From Akkermansia muciniphila (GTDB lineage: Bacteria; Verrucomicrobiota; Verrucomicrobiia; Verrucomicrobiales; V1-33), in assembly GCA_945900785.1 (NCBI GenBank), contig CAMDJM010000047.1, positions 1-38,610 on the forward strand: DNA of 38,610 nt, in the 5' to 3' direction. Shown piece after piece: positions 8,525-16,245 of this stretch. The notes beneath the pieces were generated by a model, which worked only from the letters and a program-made list of their open reading frames with translations, had not been told where the DNA came from and searched no databases. How positions within the stretch are numbered: position 1 is the first letter of the stretch; each line of letters begins with the position of its first letter. Both the position numbers and the translations under genes were made by a program.

Positions 8525-10189
8525 ATGAATCCCCAATTCGTTCTGGATCTCTTTCAATCCCGCTCCCTGCTCGATCACCTGCAGGCAGCGGAACTCATGG
8601 AAGAGGTCAGCTCCTCCGGCAAGGACATCAAGCGCCTCCTCACCGACTACGGTTATGTCGAGAGTGAAGCGGATGTTTACCGCATGATCGCCGAAGAACT
8701 CGGCGCGGAATATGTTGATCTCCGCCGCTTCGAGCCCCCCCGGGCGCTGCTGGACCTCGTGCCCGCTGCGGCCGCCCGCATGCACGGGGCCATCCCGGTT
8801 AATTTTGACGAACAAGGGCTGCACGTCGCCTTGCTGGACCCCTTGAACCCGCAAAACGCCGAAGATCTCCGTTTCGCTCTTGGGAAAAATATTGTCGTCG
8901 TCGTCGCCGATACCGACCGGGTGGAAGAACTGATCAATGTTTCCTACGCTGCCGAAGCGGAGGGCATGGAAGACATTCTGGCTGGCATCAATGTTGATCC
9001 CAAAGCCGGAGTGGTTGCTGAAGCCGAGATCAATGCCGCCCCGATCGTCCGCTACGTGGACCTCGTCCTTTTCCAAGCCGTCAAACAGAAGGCATCCGAC
9101 ATTCACTTCGAGCCCTTCGAAAACGACTTCAAAATCCGTTACCGCGTGGACGGGGCCCTCCTCGAAATGGCTCCCCCCCCGGCCCACCTGGGTCCCGTTA
9201 TCACTTCCCGTATCAAGGTCATGGCGAACCTGAATATCGCCGAACGCCGTATCCCTCAGGATGGCCGTCTCATGAAAACCATCGGCGGCCGCGGCATCGA
9301 CATGCGCGTTTCCACCCTGCCCACCATTCATGGAGAGTCCGTCGTGCTCCGGGTGCTGGACCGTTCCAGCGTGAATCTTGACCTCGAAAACCTCGGGTTC
9401 GAGCCAAGGCTCTACGAGTATATCATCGACACCGTCAACAAGCCCAACGGCATCTTCATCTGCACTGGCCCGACCGGGGCCGGCAAGACCACCACCCTGT
9501 ATGCCGCCATTAAAAAGGTCAACCAGGTCGACTCCAAGCTCCTCACGGTGGAAGACCCGGTCGAATATGAAATCGACGGGATTCAGCAGGTTCCGGTGAA
9601 TGAAGCCATTGGCGTCACCTTCCAACGCGTTCTCCGTGCCTTCCTCCGTCAGGACCCGGACCGGATCATGGTGGGAGAAATGCGCGACGTGGAAACCGCC
9701 ACCATCGCCATTCAAGCTGCCCTCACGGGTCACCTGGTGCTTTCCACCCTTCACACGAACGATGCACCGGGTGCCGTCACCCGTCTGATTGACATGGGTT
9801 GCGAGCCCTTCCTCGTCGCCGCTACGCTTGAAGCCGTGCTCGCGCAACGTCTCGTCCGCACCATCTGTAAATCCTGCCGGGTGCCTTACGAACCAAATGA
9901 ATCCATCCTCACCCAGCTGGGACTCACCGCCCATGAGATTGGAGACAAGCAATTCTATACGGGACGGGGATGTGACGAATGCGGGAATTCCGGCTACCGT
10001 GGCCGCCGCGGCCTTTACGAGCTGCTTGACATGAACGACGTTCTCCGGGACATGGTTATTGAAAAAGCCCCGTCCATCGTGCTCAAGCAAAAGGCCATCG
10101 AACTCGGCATGATCACATTGCGCGACTACGGGCTGAATTGCATCTACGAAGGCAGCACCACCATTGAGGAAGTCCTCAAATACACCTGA
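8525..10189 (+). CDS. PilB/GspE-type assembly ATPase (second copy)
   Basis: A 554-residue paralogue of the preceding gene with the same layout: MshEN-like N-terminal domain, Walker A GPTGAGKT at 315-322, VEDPVEYEIDGIQQVP, Walker B-type RIMVGEMRD, His box LTGHLVLSTLHTND, and a zinc site formed by Cys448, Cys451, Cys483 and Cys486. The two copies differ clearly in the N-terminal domain and the extreme C-terminus, so this is an old duplication. There is no obvious Shine-Dalgarno before ATG 8525. Tandem ATPases may serve different pilus states or form a mixed motor. Both keep all nucleotide-binding motifs, so neither looks dead. Confidence 0.92.
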   Translation: MNPQFVLDLFQSRSLLDHLQAAELMEEVSSSGKDIKRLLTDYGYVESEADVYRMIAEELGAEYVDLRRFEPPRALLDLVPAAAARMHGAIPVNFDEQGLHVALLDPLNPQNAEDLRFALGKNIVVVVADTDRVEELINVSYAAEAEGMEDILAGINVDPKAGVVAEAEINAAPIVRYVDLVLFQAVKQKASDIHFEPFENDFKIRYRVDGALLEMAPPPAHLGPVITSRIKVMANLNIAERRIPQDGRLMKTIGGRGIDMRVSTLPTIHGESVVLRVLDRSSVNLDLENLGFEPRLYEYIIDTVNKPNGIFICTGPTGAGKTTTLYAAIKKVNQVDSKLLTVEDPVEYEIDGIQQVPVNEAIGVTFQRVLRAFLRQDPDRIMVGEMRDVETATIAIQAALTGHLVLSTLHTNDAPGAVTRLIDMGCEPFLVAATLEAVLAQRLVRTICKSCRVPYEPNESILTQLGLTAHEIGDKQFYTGRGCDECGNSGYRGRRGLYELLDMNDVLRDMVIEKAPSIVLKQKAIELGMITLRDYGLNCIYEGSTTIEEVLKYT

Positions 10190-10291
10190 TTTTCTCCCCT
10201 TCTCCTCATTTTCTCCGAAAGGACCGGGTTTTTCCCATGACAAACTCCAAGCCTTCCGGTATCTCATCTATAATCCTTTCAGAAAGAGCAC

Positions 10292-11557
10292 ATGGCCAAG
10301 TTTGAATACATCGCATTGAACGCCAAAGGCGAAGAAACCGCCGGCACCGTTGACGCCGGCAACCGCGACGACGCGTCCGCCAAACTCAAAGGCATGGGCC
10401 TCTTCCCGACCCAGGTGGCCCCGGAAGGACAGCTCACAGCGGCAGTCAAACAAAAGGCCAAAGCCGCCAAAAGGCGGGAAGCCAAAGCTCCCAAAAAAGC
10501 CACTGGCAAGATCAAGAGCAAGATCCTCATGATCTTCACCCGCCAGTTGGCGACGCTGATCGATTCCGGTCTGCCTCTGCTCCGCGGCCTGACGGTGCTG
10601 GGCAATCAGGAGCCGAACCCCGTTCTCAAGAGTTGTATCAACAGCCTCGCCGACTCCGTGCAAACTGGCTCCACCTTTTCGGAAAGCCTGGCCCAGCACC
10701 CCAAGATTTTCAACAAGCTCTACGTCAACATGGTGAAAGCCGGGGAACTGGGTGGGGTGCTCGAACTGGTCCTCAACCGTCTCGCCGAATACCAGGAAAA
10801 AGCAAACAAGCTGAAGAACAAGATTGTCTCCGCTATGACCTACCCGGTCATCGTCGTGCTCATCGCGGTCGGGATCGTGGTCTTTTTGCTCGTCTACATC
10901 GTGCCGAAATTCACCCAGATCTTCGAAAGCATGGTGGAAGGCGGAAAAGACTCCATGCCCGGCCTGACCAAGGCCGTCATCGGAGCCAGCGATTTTCTTC
11001 AGCATAACTTCTTCCTCATCTTTGGAGGAGGCGCGATTCTTTTCTTTGCCGGCAAAGCCTATTCCTCCACCAAGGGCGGCCGCAAGACCTTGGACAAGTT
11101 GGTTCTCAAACTCCCCCTTTTCGGCTCGGTGCTCCTGAAAAGCGCGGTAGCCCGCTTCACCCGCACCCTTGGCACCCTGGTCACTTCCGGCGTGCCCATT
11201 CTCCAAGCCCTGAACATCACCCGCGACACCGCTGGCAATAACACGGTCGCGGATGCCATTACCCGGGTGCATGATGCCGTGAAGGAAGGTGAATCCATGG
11301 TCGCCCCGCTGAAAGCTTCCAAAATCTTTCCAGCCATGGTCATCAGCATGATCGAAGTGGGTGAAGAAACCGGTCAATTGCCCGAAATGCTGCTGAAAAT
11401 CGCGGATGTTTATGATGATGAAGTGGACAACTCCGTGACCGCCCTCACCTCCCTGCTCGAGCCCATCATGATCGTGGTCCTCGCCGTGATCGTCGCCGTG
11501 ATCGTGCTCGCGCTCTTCCAGCCGCTCATTACGGTTATCACCAAGTTCCAGGGTTAG
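10292..11557 (+). CDS. PilC/GspF-type inner-membrane platform protein
   Basis: A 421-residue platform protein that couples the PilB/GspE ATPases to pilin insertion. The N-terminal part (FEYIALNAKGEETAGTVDA) is the usual GspF start, followed by a Lys/Ala-rich linker at about residues 50-72. Two T2SSF domains follow. The first begins near IFTRQLATLIDSGLPLLRGL and the second near FTRTLGTLVTSGVPILQAL. Three hydrophobic segments lie at about 188-211, 235-255 and 388-412, as in the family. It sits about 100 nt after the second ATPase and 47 nt before the pseudopilin, so the four genes probably form one operon. Confidence 0.93.
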   Translation: MAKFEYIALNAKGEETAGTVDAGNRDDASAKLKGMGLFPTQVAPEGQLTAAVKQKAKAAKRREAKAPKKATGKIKSKILMIFTRQLATLIDSGLPLLRGLTVLGNQEPNPVLKSCINSLADSVQTGSTFSESLAQHPKIFNKLYVNMVKAGELGGVLELVLNRLAEYQEKANKLKNKIVSAMTYPVIVVLIAVGIVVFLLVYIVPKFTQIFESMVEGGKDSMPGLTKAVIGASDFLQHNFFLIFGGGAILFFAGKAYSSTKGGRKTLDKLVLKLPLFGSVLLKSAVARFTRTLGTLVTSGVPILQALNITRDTAGNNTVADAITRVHDAVKEGESMVAPLKASKIFPAMVISMIEVGEETGQLPEMLLKIADVYDDEVDNSVTALTSLLEPIMIVVLAVIVAVIVLALFQPLITVITKFQG

Positions 11558-11604
11558 TCCAGACTGCCCCACGCCCGCCCGCCCCCCACCCAAATCCACC
11601 TGCC

Positions 11605-12255
11605 ATGAAAACCCGGCCCCTCATTTCGCAAGGCAAGGCCTTCACCCTGATCGAAATCCTCACGGTGATCACCATCATCGCCCTTTTGGGTGCCATGGGT
11701 TTCGGCGGCTATAAGGTAGCCTTGGAAAAAGCCGCCAAGAAAAACACATTAGCCCGCCTCAGCGCCCTGCAATTGGGAGTGGAGTCCTACAAAGTGGATA
11801 ATGGGGAATACCCCGAGCCCTTGGGAGCCAAGGAAACGACTGACATCAAAGGCGTGCCCTACATTGTCGGCGGAGCCAAAATGCTCTATCAGGTGGTGAC
11901 CGCCGATGGCGATAGTTCCATCAAAGGTGGGGGAATCGAATCAAACGGCACCCCGGGATCCTCAGGCGGGAAAGTCTATTGGGATGAGGTAACACCGCCC
12001 ACCCCCAAGGAGATAGAGAACAACAAACCCAAACCGCTCGTGAACCGCGCTGATGACGGTGGGTTCTATATGATCGACGGCTGGCGCAAGCCCTTCCAGT
12101 ATGTCAAAGCACTTAAAAACAGAAATAAGGAAATTGCCAACCCTGACGAAGTGCACTCTGAAGCCGATTACGAGATTTGGTCTTACGGCGTTCTAAAAAC
12201 CCCGCTGGATGATCCGGAATCCCAGAAGGAATGGATCTCCAGCTGGGGCAATTAA
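11605..12255 (+). CDS. GspG-like major pseudopilin
   Basis: A 216-residue pilin-like protein. A short basic leader ends in QGKA, followed by FTLIEILTVITIIALLGAM, the type IV prepilin methylation and helix segment with Glu5. The residue before the cleavage site is Ala rather than the usual Gly; a Gly lies two residues earlier. The C-terminal part (VESYKVDNGEYPE, then WRKPFQYV and YEIWSYG) matches GspG, where these residues surround the calcium site. A flexible Gly/Ser/Pro-rich insertion at about 105-140 makes it longer than typical GspG (about 140-150 residues). It ends in TAATG, overlapping the next gene by one base. Confidence 0.9.
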   Translation: MKTRPLISQGKAFTLIEILTVITIIALLGAMGFGGYKVALEKAAKKNTLARLSALQLGVESYKVDNGEYPEPLGAKETTDIKGVPYIVGGAKMLYQVVTADGDSSIKGGGIESNGTPGSSGGKVYWDEVTPPTPKEIENNKPKPLVNRADDGGFYMIDGWRKPFQYVKALKNRNKEIANPDEVHSEADYEIWSYGVLKTPLDDPESQKEWISSWGN

Positions 12256-14195
12256 TGAGAGGGCCGTTGAAGTCCCGCTGGGCGGATTTGCGGGAGACCA
12301 GCGATCCTGCGTCCATACGGGTATTATGGGTTTTGGCCGGGCTATGCACGCTTCTGGCGGTTTACCTCGGGGCAGGCCCCAATCCCTGGGAGGAATCCAT
12401 CGGTAAACGATTGGCTGCGGCCAAGCCCCTCAAGCTGGAGCACTTCATCCAAATCGGGCTGTGGTGGGGAGCCGCCGCCAGCTTTGGGGCATCCCTGATC
12501 GCCCTTGCCACCGTCACATGGTGGTCCCGCCCGCACACCGCCATCCATCCTGATCTGCATCCACCGGGTCCAAAGGCGCTCCGATGGACGATGATTTTTG
12601 CCCTGGCGGCCATGATCCTCGGGGTCTGGCCCCGGATGTCCCGCCTGGATCACAGCCTTTGGAATGATGAGGAGTATCACCTCCGGGCCTACGTTTGGGG
12701 GGCCTACCAGCCTGCGGCCGATGGCACGCAGAAATTCGAGGCGGTCAGTTGGCGGGATGCCATCTTTCTCAATCAAAAAGGCAACCACCATGTCTGGGCC
12801 TCGGTGGAGTCCCGCCTGGGGCATGCCCTGAGCGGCCACACCTGGGACCAGGGTAGCACCTTTTCCGAAACCGGCCTGAGGATCGTCCCCTTTATCAGTG
12901 GCATCCTGACCATTGGCGTTTTGGTCCTGCTCACCGCCACGCTGGGTGGCCCGCGGCTTGGATTGGCGGCGGGGCTGATCCTCGCGCTCCATCCGTGGCA
13001 TGTGCGTTGGAGCGTGGAGATCCGCGGATATTCCACCATGCTGCTGGGGATCACCGCCGGCTTGTATTGCCTGCTCCGGGCGCTTCAAACCAACCGATGG
13101 CGCTGGTGGCTTGGCTATGCCGCCACCCAGCCGCTGGTGCTGCTCTGTTTCGCCGGCAGCGTCTACGTCATTGCCGCCCAAAACCTCGTGGCCCTGGCCG
13201 TCATATTTATCAACCGGAACCCTGCCAGCGTAAAGCTGGGCAGTGCCTCACGACTCATCACGGCTGGCATCCTGTCATTCATCCCCACCGCTCTGATCAT
13301 GGGACCACATGTCCCTCAGCTCGCAGCCTATTTAAGAGCGGCCAATGAATACGCTCCCATCGGAACCAGTTGGTTCCTTGACCTCTGGACCCACCTCGTG
13401 AGTGGGATCCGCCCGTCGGGCGATCCCGCTGGCACCAGCAAGGGGATTGCCTTGAGCGATCTGACCAATTTGTCCCCTTGGAAATCCTGGATTTATCACG
13501 GTCTCATCCCGCTGCTCACCGCAGGAGGGCTGGCGGCGCTCCTGGTGCAGGACTGGCGCACCCGATTTGTCATGGGGACTCTGCTGCTCTCCGGTGCCAT
13601 GGCCGTGCTGCACAATGCCCTCTCCGGCAGCCCCTTCCTGCCATGGTATATGCTATATCTGTTGCCTGCCTATATCCTTGCTCTGGTGTGGTCGGCCAAG
13701 GCAGTGGTAAAATGCAACCCACGCGTGCTTGCTTCACTTCCCCTGGTTTTAGTCGTGGCTTATAGCCTGCTGACAGCACCCGCTTTGGAGCGCATCATGA
13801 ACGTCCCGCGTCAGCCGATCCGCGAAACCGCAGCAGCCATGCGGAAGACCTCCCCTGCCCTGACCCCGGCAGATCCCCCTATCCTGACCGCTTCCTTCGG
13901 GGACGGAGCCCGCCAGATGTTATCCTATGACCCAGGACTCCAGATTCTGAAAACCACTCAGGATCTGACGGCTCTGATCAAGCGGGCGGTATCCGCAAAC
14001 AGCCCATTGTTTCTCTGTTTGAGAGGCCCGGCCGCCATCGCGTCCGAAGCACCGGAATTGCTCCAGGCCGTGACCACCGACCCCCGTTGGCAAAAACTCC
14101 CATCTGAGTCCGGCATGGAAGCCATGCTCAGCTACGATCTTTACCGGTTTGCTCCGGCCGAAATCGAGCGGATCCAATTGCAGACCAAACCCTGA
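12255..14195 (+). CDS. Polytopic glycosyltransferase family 39-like membrane protein
   Basis: About 646 residues with many transmembrane helices across the first 490 and a soluble C-terminal domain. The first periplasmic loop contains SLWNDEEYHLRAY; an acidic D-E pair here is where ArnT/PMT/GT39-type GT-C transferases place their catalytic and metal-binding residues. The later HPWHVRWSVEIRGYS segment is also typical of these bacterial proteins. Such enzymes move a sugar from a polyprenyl-phosphate donor to lipid or protein outside the membrane. I chose ATG 12255, which overlaps the pseudopilin stop (TAATG), over ATG 12231, which lies directly against AAGGA with no spacer. The coupling hints at glycosylation linked to the secretion system, but that is inference. 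Confidence 0.75.
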   Translation: MRGPLKSRWADLRETSDPASIRVLWVLAGLCTLLAVYLGAGPNPWEESIGKRLAAAKPLKLEHFIQIGLWWGAAASFGASLIALATVTWWSRPHTAIHPDLHPPGPKALRWTMIFALAAMILGVWPRMSRLDHSLWNDEEYHLRAYVWGAYQPAADGTQKFEAVSWRDAIFLNQKGNHHVWASVESRLGHALSGHTWDQGSTFSETGLRIVPFISGILTIGVLVLLTATLGGPRLGLAAGLILALHPWHVRWSVEIRGYSTMLLGITAGLYCLLRALQTNRWRWWLGYAATQPLVLLCFAGSVYVIAAQNLVALAVIFINRNPASVKLGSASRLITAGILSFIPTALIMGPHVPQLAAYLRAANEYAPIGTSWFLDLWTHLVSGIRPSGDPAGTSKGIALSDLTNLSPWKSWIYHGLIPLLTAGGLAALLVQDWRTRFVMGTLLLSGAMAVLHNALSGSPFLPWYMLYLLPAYILALVWSAKAVVKCNPRVLASLPLVLVVAYSLLTAPALERIMNVPRQPIRETAAAMRKTSPALTPADPPILTASFGDGARQMLSYDPGLQILKTTQDLTALIKRAVSANSPLFLCLRGPAAIASEAPELLQAVTTDPRWQKLPSESGMEAMLSYDLYRFAPAEIERIQLQTKP

Positions 14196-14214
14196 CCGCC
14201 CGCTATCCTGTGTC

Positions 14215-14754
14215 ATGACTGGAAAACCAGCCCTCCGTCAGCAGATGAGGGAAGTGCTGAGCAGCCTGACGGCGGTGGAAAAATCGACCGCCTCGCGCCA
14301 GCTTTGCGCCCAATTGCGGGCCTGGCCCGTTTTCCGGGACGCCACCACCATCGCCCTGTTTCATCCTACCGCCACGGAACCGGATCTGCTGCCTCTGCTG
14401 GACTTGCCAGAGAAGCGCTTCCTGTTTCCCAAATGCCAGCCAGGATGGCAAATCACATGGCACCGCCCGGAGCACCTGTCCCAATGGCGCCCCAGCCGGT
14501 TTGGCATCATCGAACCGGATCCCGCCCTGGATCCGGCAGTGGATGCCGGAGCAATGGGTCTGGTGCTCGTTCCAGGACTGGCCTTCACCACCTCGGGCGA
14601 CCGGCTCGGCCACGGGGCTGGTTACTATGACCGTTTTCTTCATAGCCTGGCCCCCTCCATCACCACCGCCGGCCTTTGCTTCTCCTGTCAAATTCCAGCC
14701 CGGATCCCCCGCGAAGCCCACGATGTCAAAGTCCACTATCTCTTCCATGCCTGA
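14215..14754 (+). CDS. 5-formyltetrahydrofolate cyclo-ligase
   Basis: A 179-residue cytoplasmic enzyme that converts 5-formyl-THF to 5,10-methenyl-THF with ATP, a folate one-carbon salvage step. The N-terminal KPALRQQMREVLSSL matches the family's substrate and ATP-binding start, and GDRLGHGAGYYDRFL carries the conserved G-x-G-x-G-Y-Y-D signature. The region DAGAMGLVLVPGLAF is also a family hallmark. I chose ATG 14215 because it aligns with the usual N-terminus; an upstream in-frame ATG (14149) would add unrelated residues inside the preceding gene. It sits 19 nt after the membrane protein, so read-through from the secretion operon is possible. Confidence 0.92.
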   Translation: MTGKPALRQQMREVLSSLTAVEKSTASRQLCAQLRAWPVFRDATTIALFHPTATEPDLLPLLDLPEKRFLFPKCQPGWQITWHRPEHLSQWRPSRFGIIEPDPALDPAVDAGAMGLVLVPGLAFTTSGDRLGHGAGYYDRFLHSLAPSITTAGLCFSCQIPARIPREAHDVKVHYLFHA

Positions 14755-14909
14755 TCAGCGGCCCGCGACATCCTGTCCTTCATTTTGCCGGAAACACCAA
14801 TGAACTTCATCCCCAAAAGGCAGCCAACCAGTCCTATCATAAGACTACTGCGCAAATTGAAATAGGGAATAAGGAAACCACCATAAGTCCCCGGAACCCA
14901 GCCCCTTCC

Positions 14910-15545
14910 ATGCCAGACTTCCAATTCGAAACCGTCCACCGGGTGGCGGGCCGCGTGCTCATTGCCGGAGTCGATGAGGCCGGCCGGGGCCCGCTGGCAG
15001 GACCGGTCGTCGCGGGGGCCGTCATCCTGCCGGAAGATTTCACCAGCCGCTGGCTCGACGATTCCAAAAAACTCACCGGGGCCCGCCGGGAAATCCTCTA
15101 CGGGGAATTGACGAGCGATCCCCGCGTGCGATGGGCCTCCGGCGTGGCGGAGGTGGCGGAGATCGACCGCCTGAACATCCTGCGGGCTACCCATCTGGCC
15201 ATGCGGCGGGCCGTCGCTGCCCTCACCGGACCAGAGCCGGACATGGTCCTCATTGACGGGCTTCCCGTGCAGGATTTCCCATGGCCCCAGCAGGCAATCG
15301 TCAAAGGGGATGCCCTCAGCCTCAGCATCGCGGCCGCCAGCATTATCGCCAAAGTGGAACGGGACCGCACCATGCTTGCGCTGGACAAACTGTTTCCGGA
15401 CTATCAGTTTGGCCGGCACAAAGGGTATGGCACCGCCGTGCACCTCGCCGCGCTTCAGAAACATGGACCTTCTCCGCATCATCGCCGCTCGTTTCAGCCG
15501 GTTGCTCAACTCTCCCTGGATTTCAGCGGGGGCAGAGATCCCTGA
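14910..15545 (+). CDS. rnhB: Ribonuclease HII
   Basis: A 211-residue RNase HII that removes ribonucleotides and RNA primers from DNA-RNA hybrids. The N-terminal IAGVDEAGRGPLAGPVVAGA holds the catalytic Asp22 and Glu23 and the GRG substrate loop (25-27). The third acidic residue is in MVLIDG, and the fourth falls in the AKVERDR segment. The C-terminal GRHKGYGTAVHLAAL is typical. ATG 14910 is the start that gives the standard length; the longer open frame upstream is not family-like. A YraN-family gene follows immediately, an arrangement common in many bacteria. Confidence 0.95.
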   Translation: MPDFQFETVHRVAGRVLIAGVDEAGRGPLAGPVVAGAVILPEDFTSRWLDDSKKLTGARREILYGELTSDPRVRWASGVAEVAEIDRLNILRATHLAMRRAVAALTGPEPDMVLIDGLPVQDFPWPQQAIVKGDALSLSIAAASIIAKVERDRTMLALDKLFPDYQFGRHKGYGTAVHLAALQKHGPSPHHRRSFQPVAQLSLDFSGGRDP

Positions 15546-15555
15546 CAAGGACACC

Positions 15556-15954
15556 GTGGGCCGCCATGGCGAAACCCTCGCCGCCCGCTGGCTCTACGCC
15601 CATGGCTGCAAAATCCTCTACCGGAACTACCGGGCTCCCCGCGGGGGAGAAGTGGATATCGTCGTGCGCCACGGCCTGGTCCTCGCCTTTGTGGAAGTCA
15701 AAACCCGGACCAGCACTGCCTTCGGCCGCCCCGCCGCCGCTGTCACCCACGACAAACAAGTCCTCATCGTGCGCGGAGCCGCCGCCTACCTGCGCCTGCT
15801 CCCCGGAGCCCGCGACATCCCATGGCGCCTCGACGTCCTGGAAGTCCTCCTCATCCCCGGACAAAAACCCGCCGTCAATTGGATCCAGGGAGCCTTCAAT
15901 ACCACCGACGTAAAACGCGAAATGGCCCGCCAGCGCGAAGGCCGGGGAGATTAG
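15556..15954 (+). CDS. YraN/UPF0102 family endonuclease-fold protein
   Basis: About 132 residues from a GTG start. GRHGETLAARWLYAHG followed by KILYRNYR is the conserved UPF0102 N-terminus. GGEVDIVVRHG and FVEVKTR carry the E-x-D and E-x-K residues of a restriction-endonuclease-like fold. Its cellular role is not firmly known; it is often next to rnhB. An upstream ATG at 15463 is possible (163 residues) but overlaps rnhB by 83 nt, and the extra N-terminus is not family-like. GTG 15556 has AAGGA four bases upstream and lies 10 bases after the rnhB stop. Confidence 0.85.
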   Translation: MGRHGETLAARWLYAHGCKILYRNYRAPRGGEVDIVVRHGLVLAFVEVKTRTSTAFGRPAAAVTHDKQVLIVRGAAAYLRLLPGARDIPWRLDVLEVLLIPGQKPAVNWIQGAFNTTDVKREMARQREGRGD

Positions 15955-15969
15955 GCAAAAAACAGCAGT

Positions 15970-16000
15970 GGGACACCACGGATTTCACGGAACACACGGA
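15970..16000 (+). repeat. Short periodic CACGGA-type repeat
   Basis: The segment after yraN contains three tandem-like units: CACCACGGATT, TCACGGAACA and CACGGATTA. They form a direct repeat with period of about 9-12 bases. Similar CACGGATT-rich tracts occur as dispersed intergenic repeats in Verrucomicrobia and Planctomycetes; this is from memory, not a search. No coding potential is visible. Confidence 0.4.
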
Positions 16001-16023
16001 TTACCCTGGAAAAGATTATAGAG

Positions 16024-16159
16024 TTTGAACAGAAGGTCACAAAGGGCAGGAAGTAAGGGACTTATGTGGCAATCGTCCTTGAAAACCGTTCACCCTCTGG
16101 AGGAGTCCGCCCAAGTCTGGAACTCGTTCTTTTTTGGCCTTTGTGCCCTTCTGTTCAAA
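16024..16159. repeat. Long imperfect inverted repeat, MITE/REP-like element
   Basis: The left arm 16024-16045 (begins TTTGAACAGAAGG, ends CACAAAGG) and the right arm 16138-16159 are reverse complements over 22 bases with one mismatch, separated by 92 bases. No gene lies between them. The element sits in the convergent gap between yraN and argA and could be a non-autonomous mobile element or a palindromic intergenic repeat. No target-site duplication is evident. Confidence 0.55.
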
Positions 16160-16193
16160 TTCATTCCGGTTTTTAGGATTACCCATGCTTTGG

Positions 16194-16222
16194 AAAAAAT
16201 GCCTCCTCACCCGGCGGGTGAG
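16194..16222 (-). terminator. Intrinsic terminator of argA
   Basis: On the minus strand CTCACCC-GCC-GGGTGAG (16222-16206) forms a perfect 7-bp stem with a 3-nt loop. It is followed after six bases by TTTTTT (16199-16194). It lies 24 nt after the argA stop codon, in the right place and orientation. Confidence 0.6.
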
Positions 16223-16245
16223 TCAAGCCGCCGCTCGAAACCCCT

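Noticed and set aside
7760..11599. Long open frames on the minus strand opposite the pilB/pilC genes (835 and 443 codons)
   Set aside because: They mirror strongly biased codons of well-recognised plus-strand genes; their translations are His/Asp/Gly-rich and match no family.
14801..14866. A 21-codon forward frame before rnhB (MNFIPKRQP...)
   Set aside because: Too short, no ribosome-binding site and no recognisable sequence.
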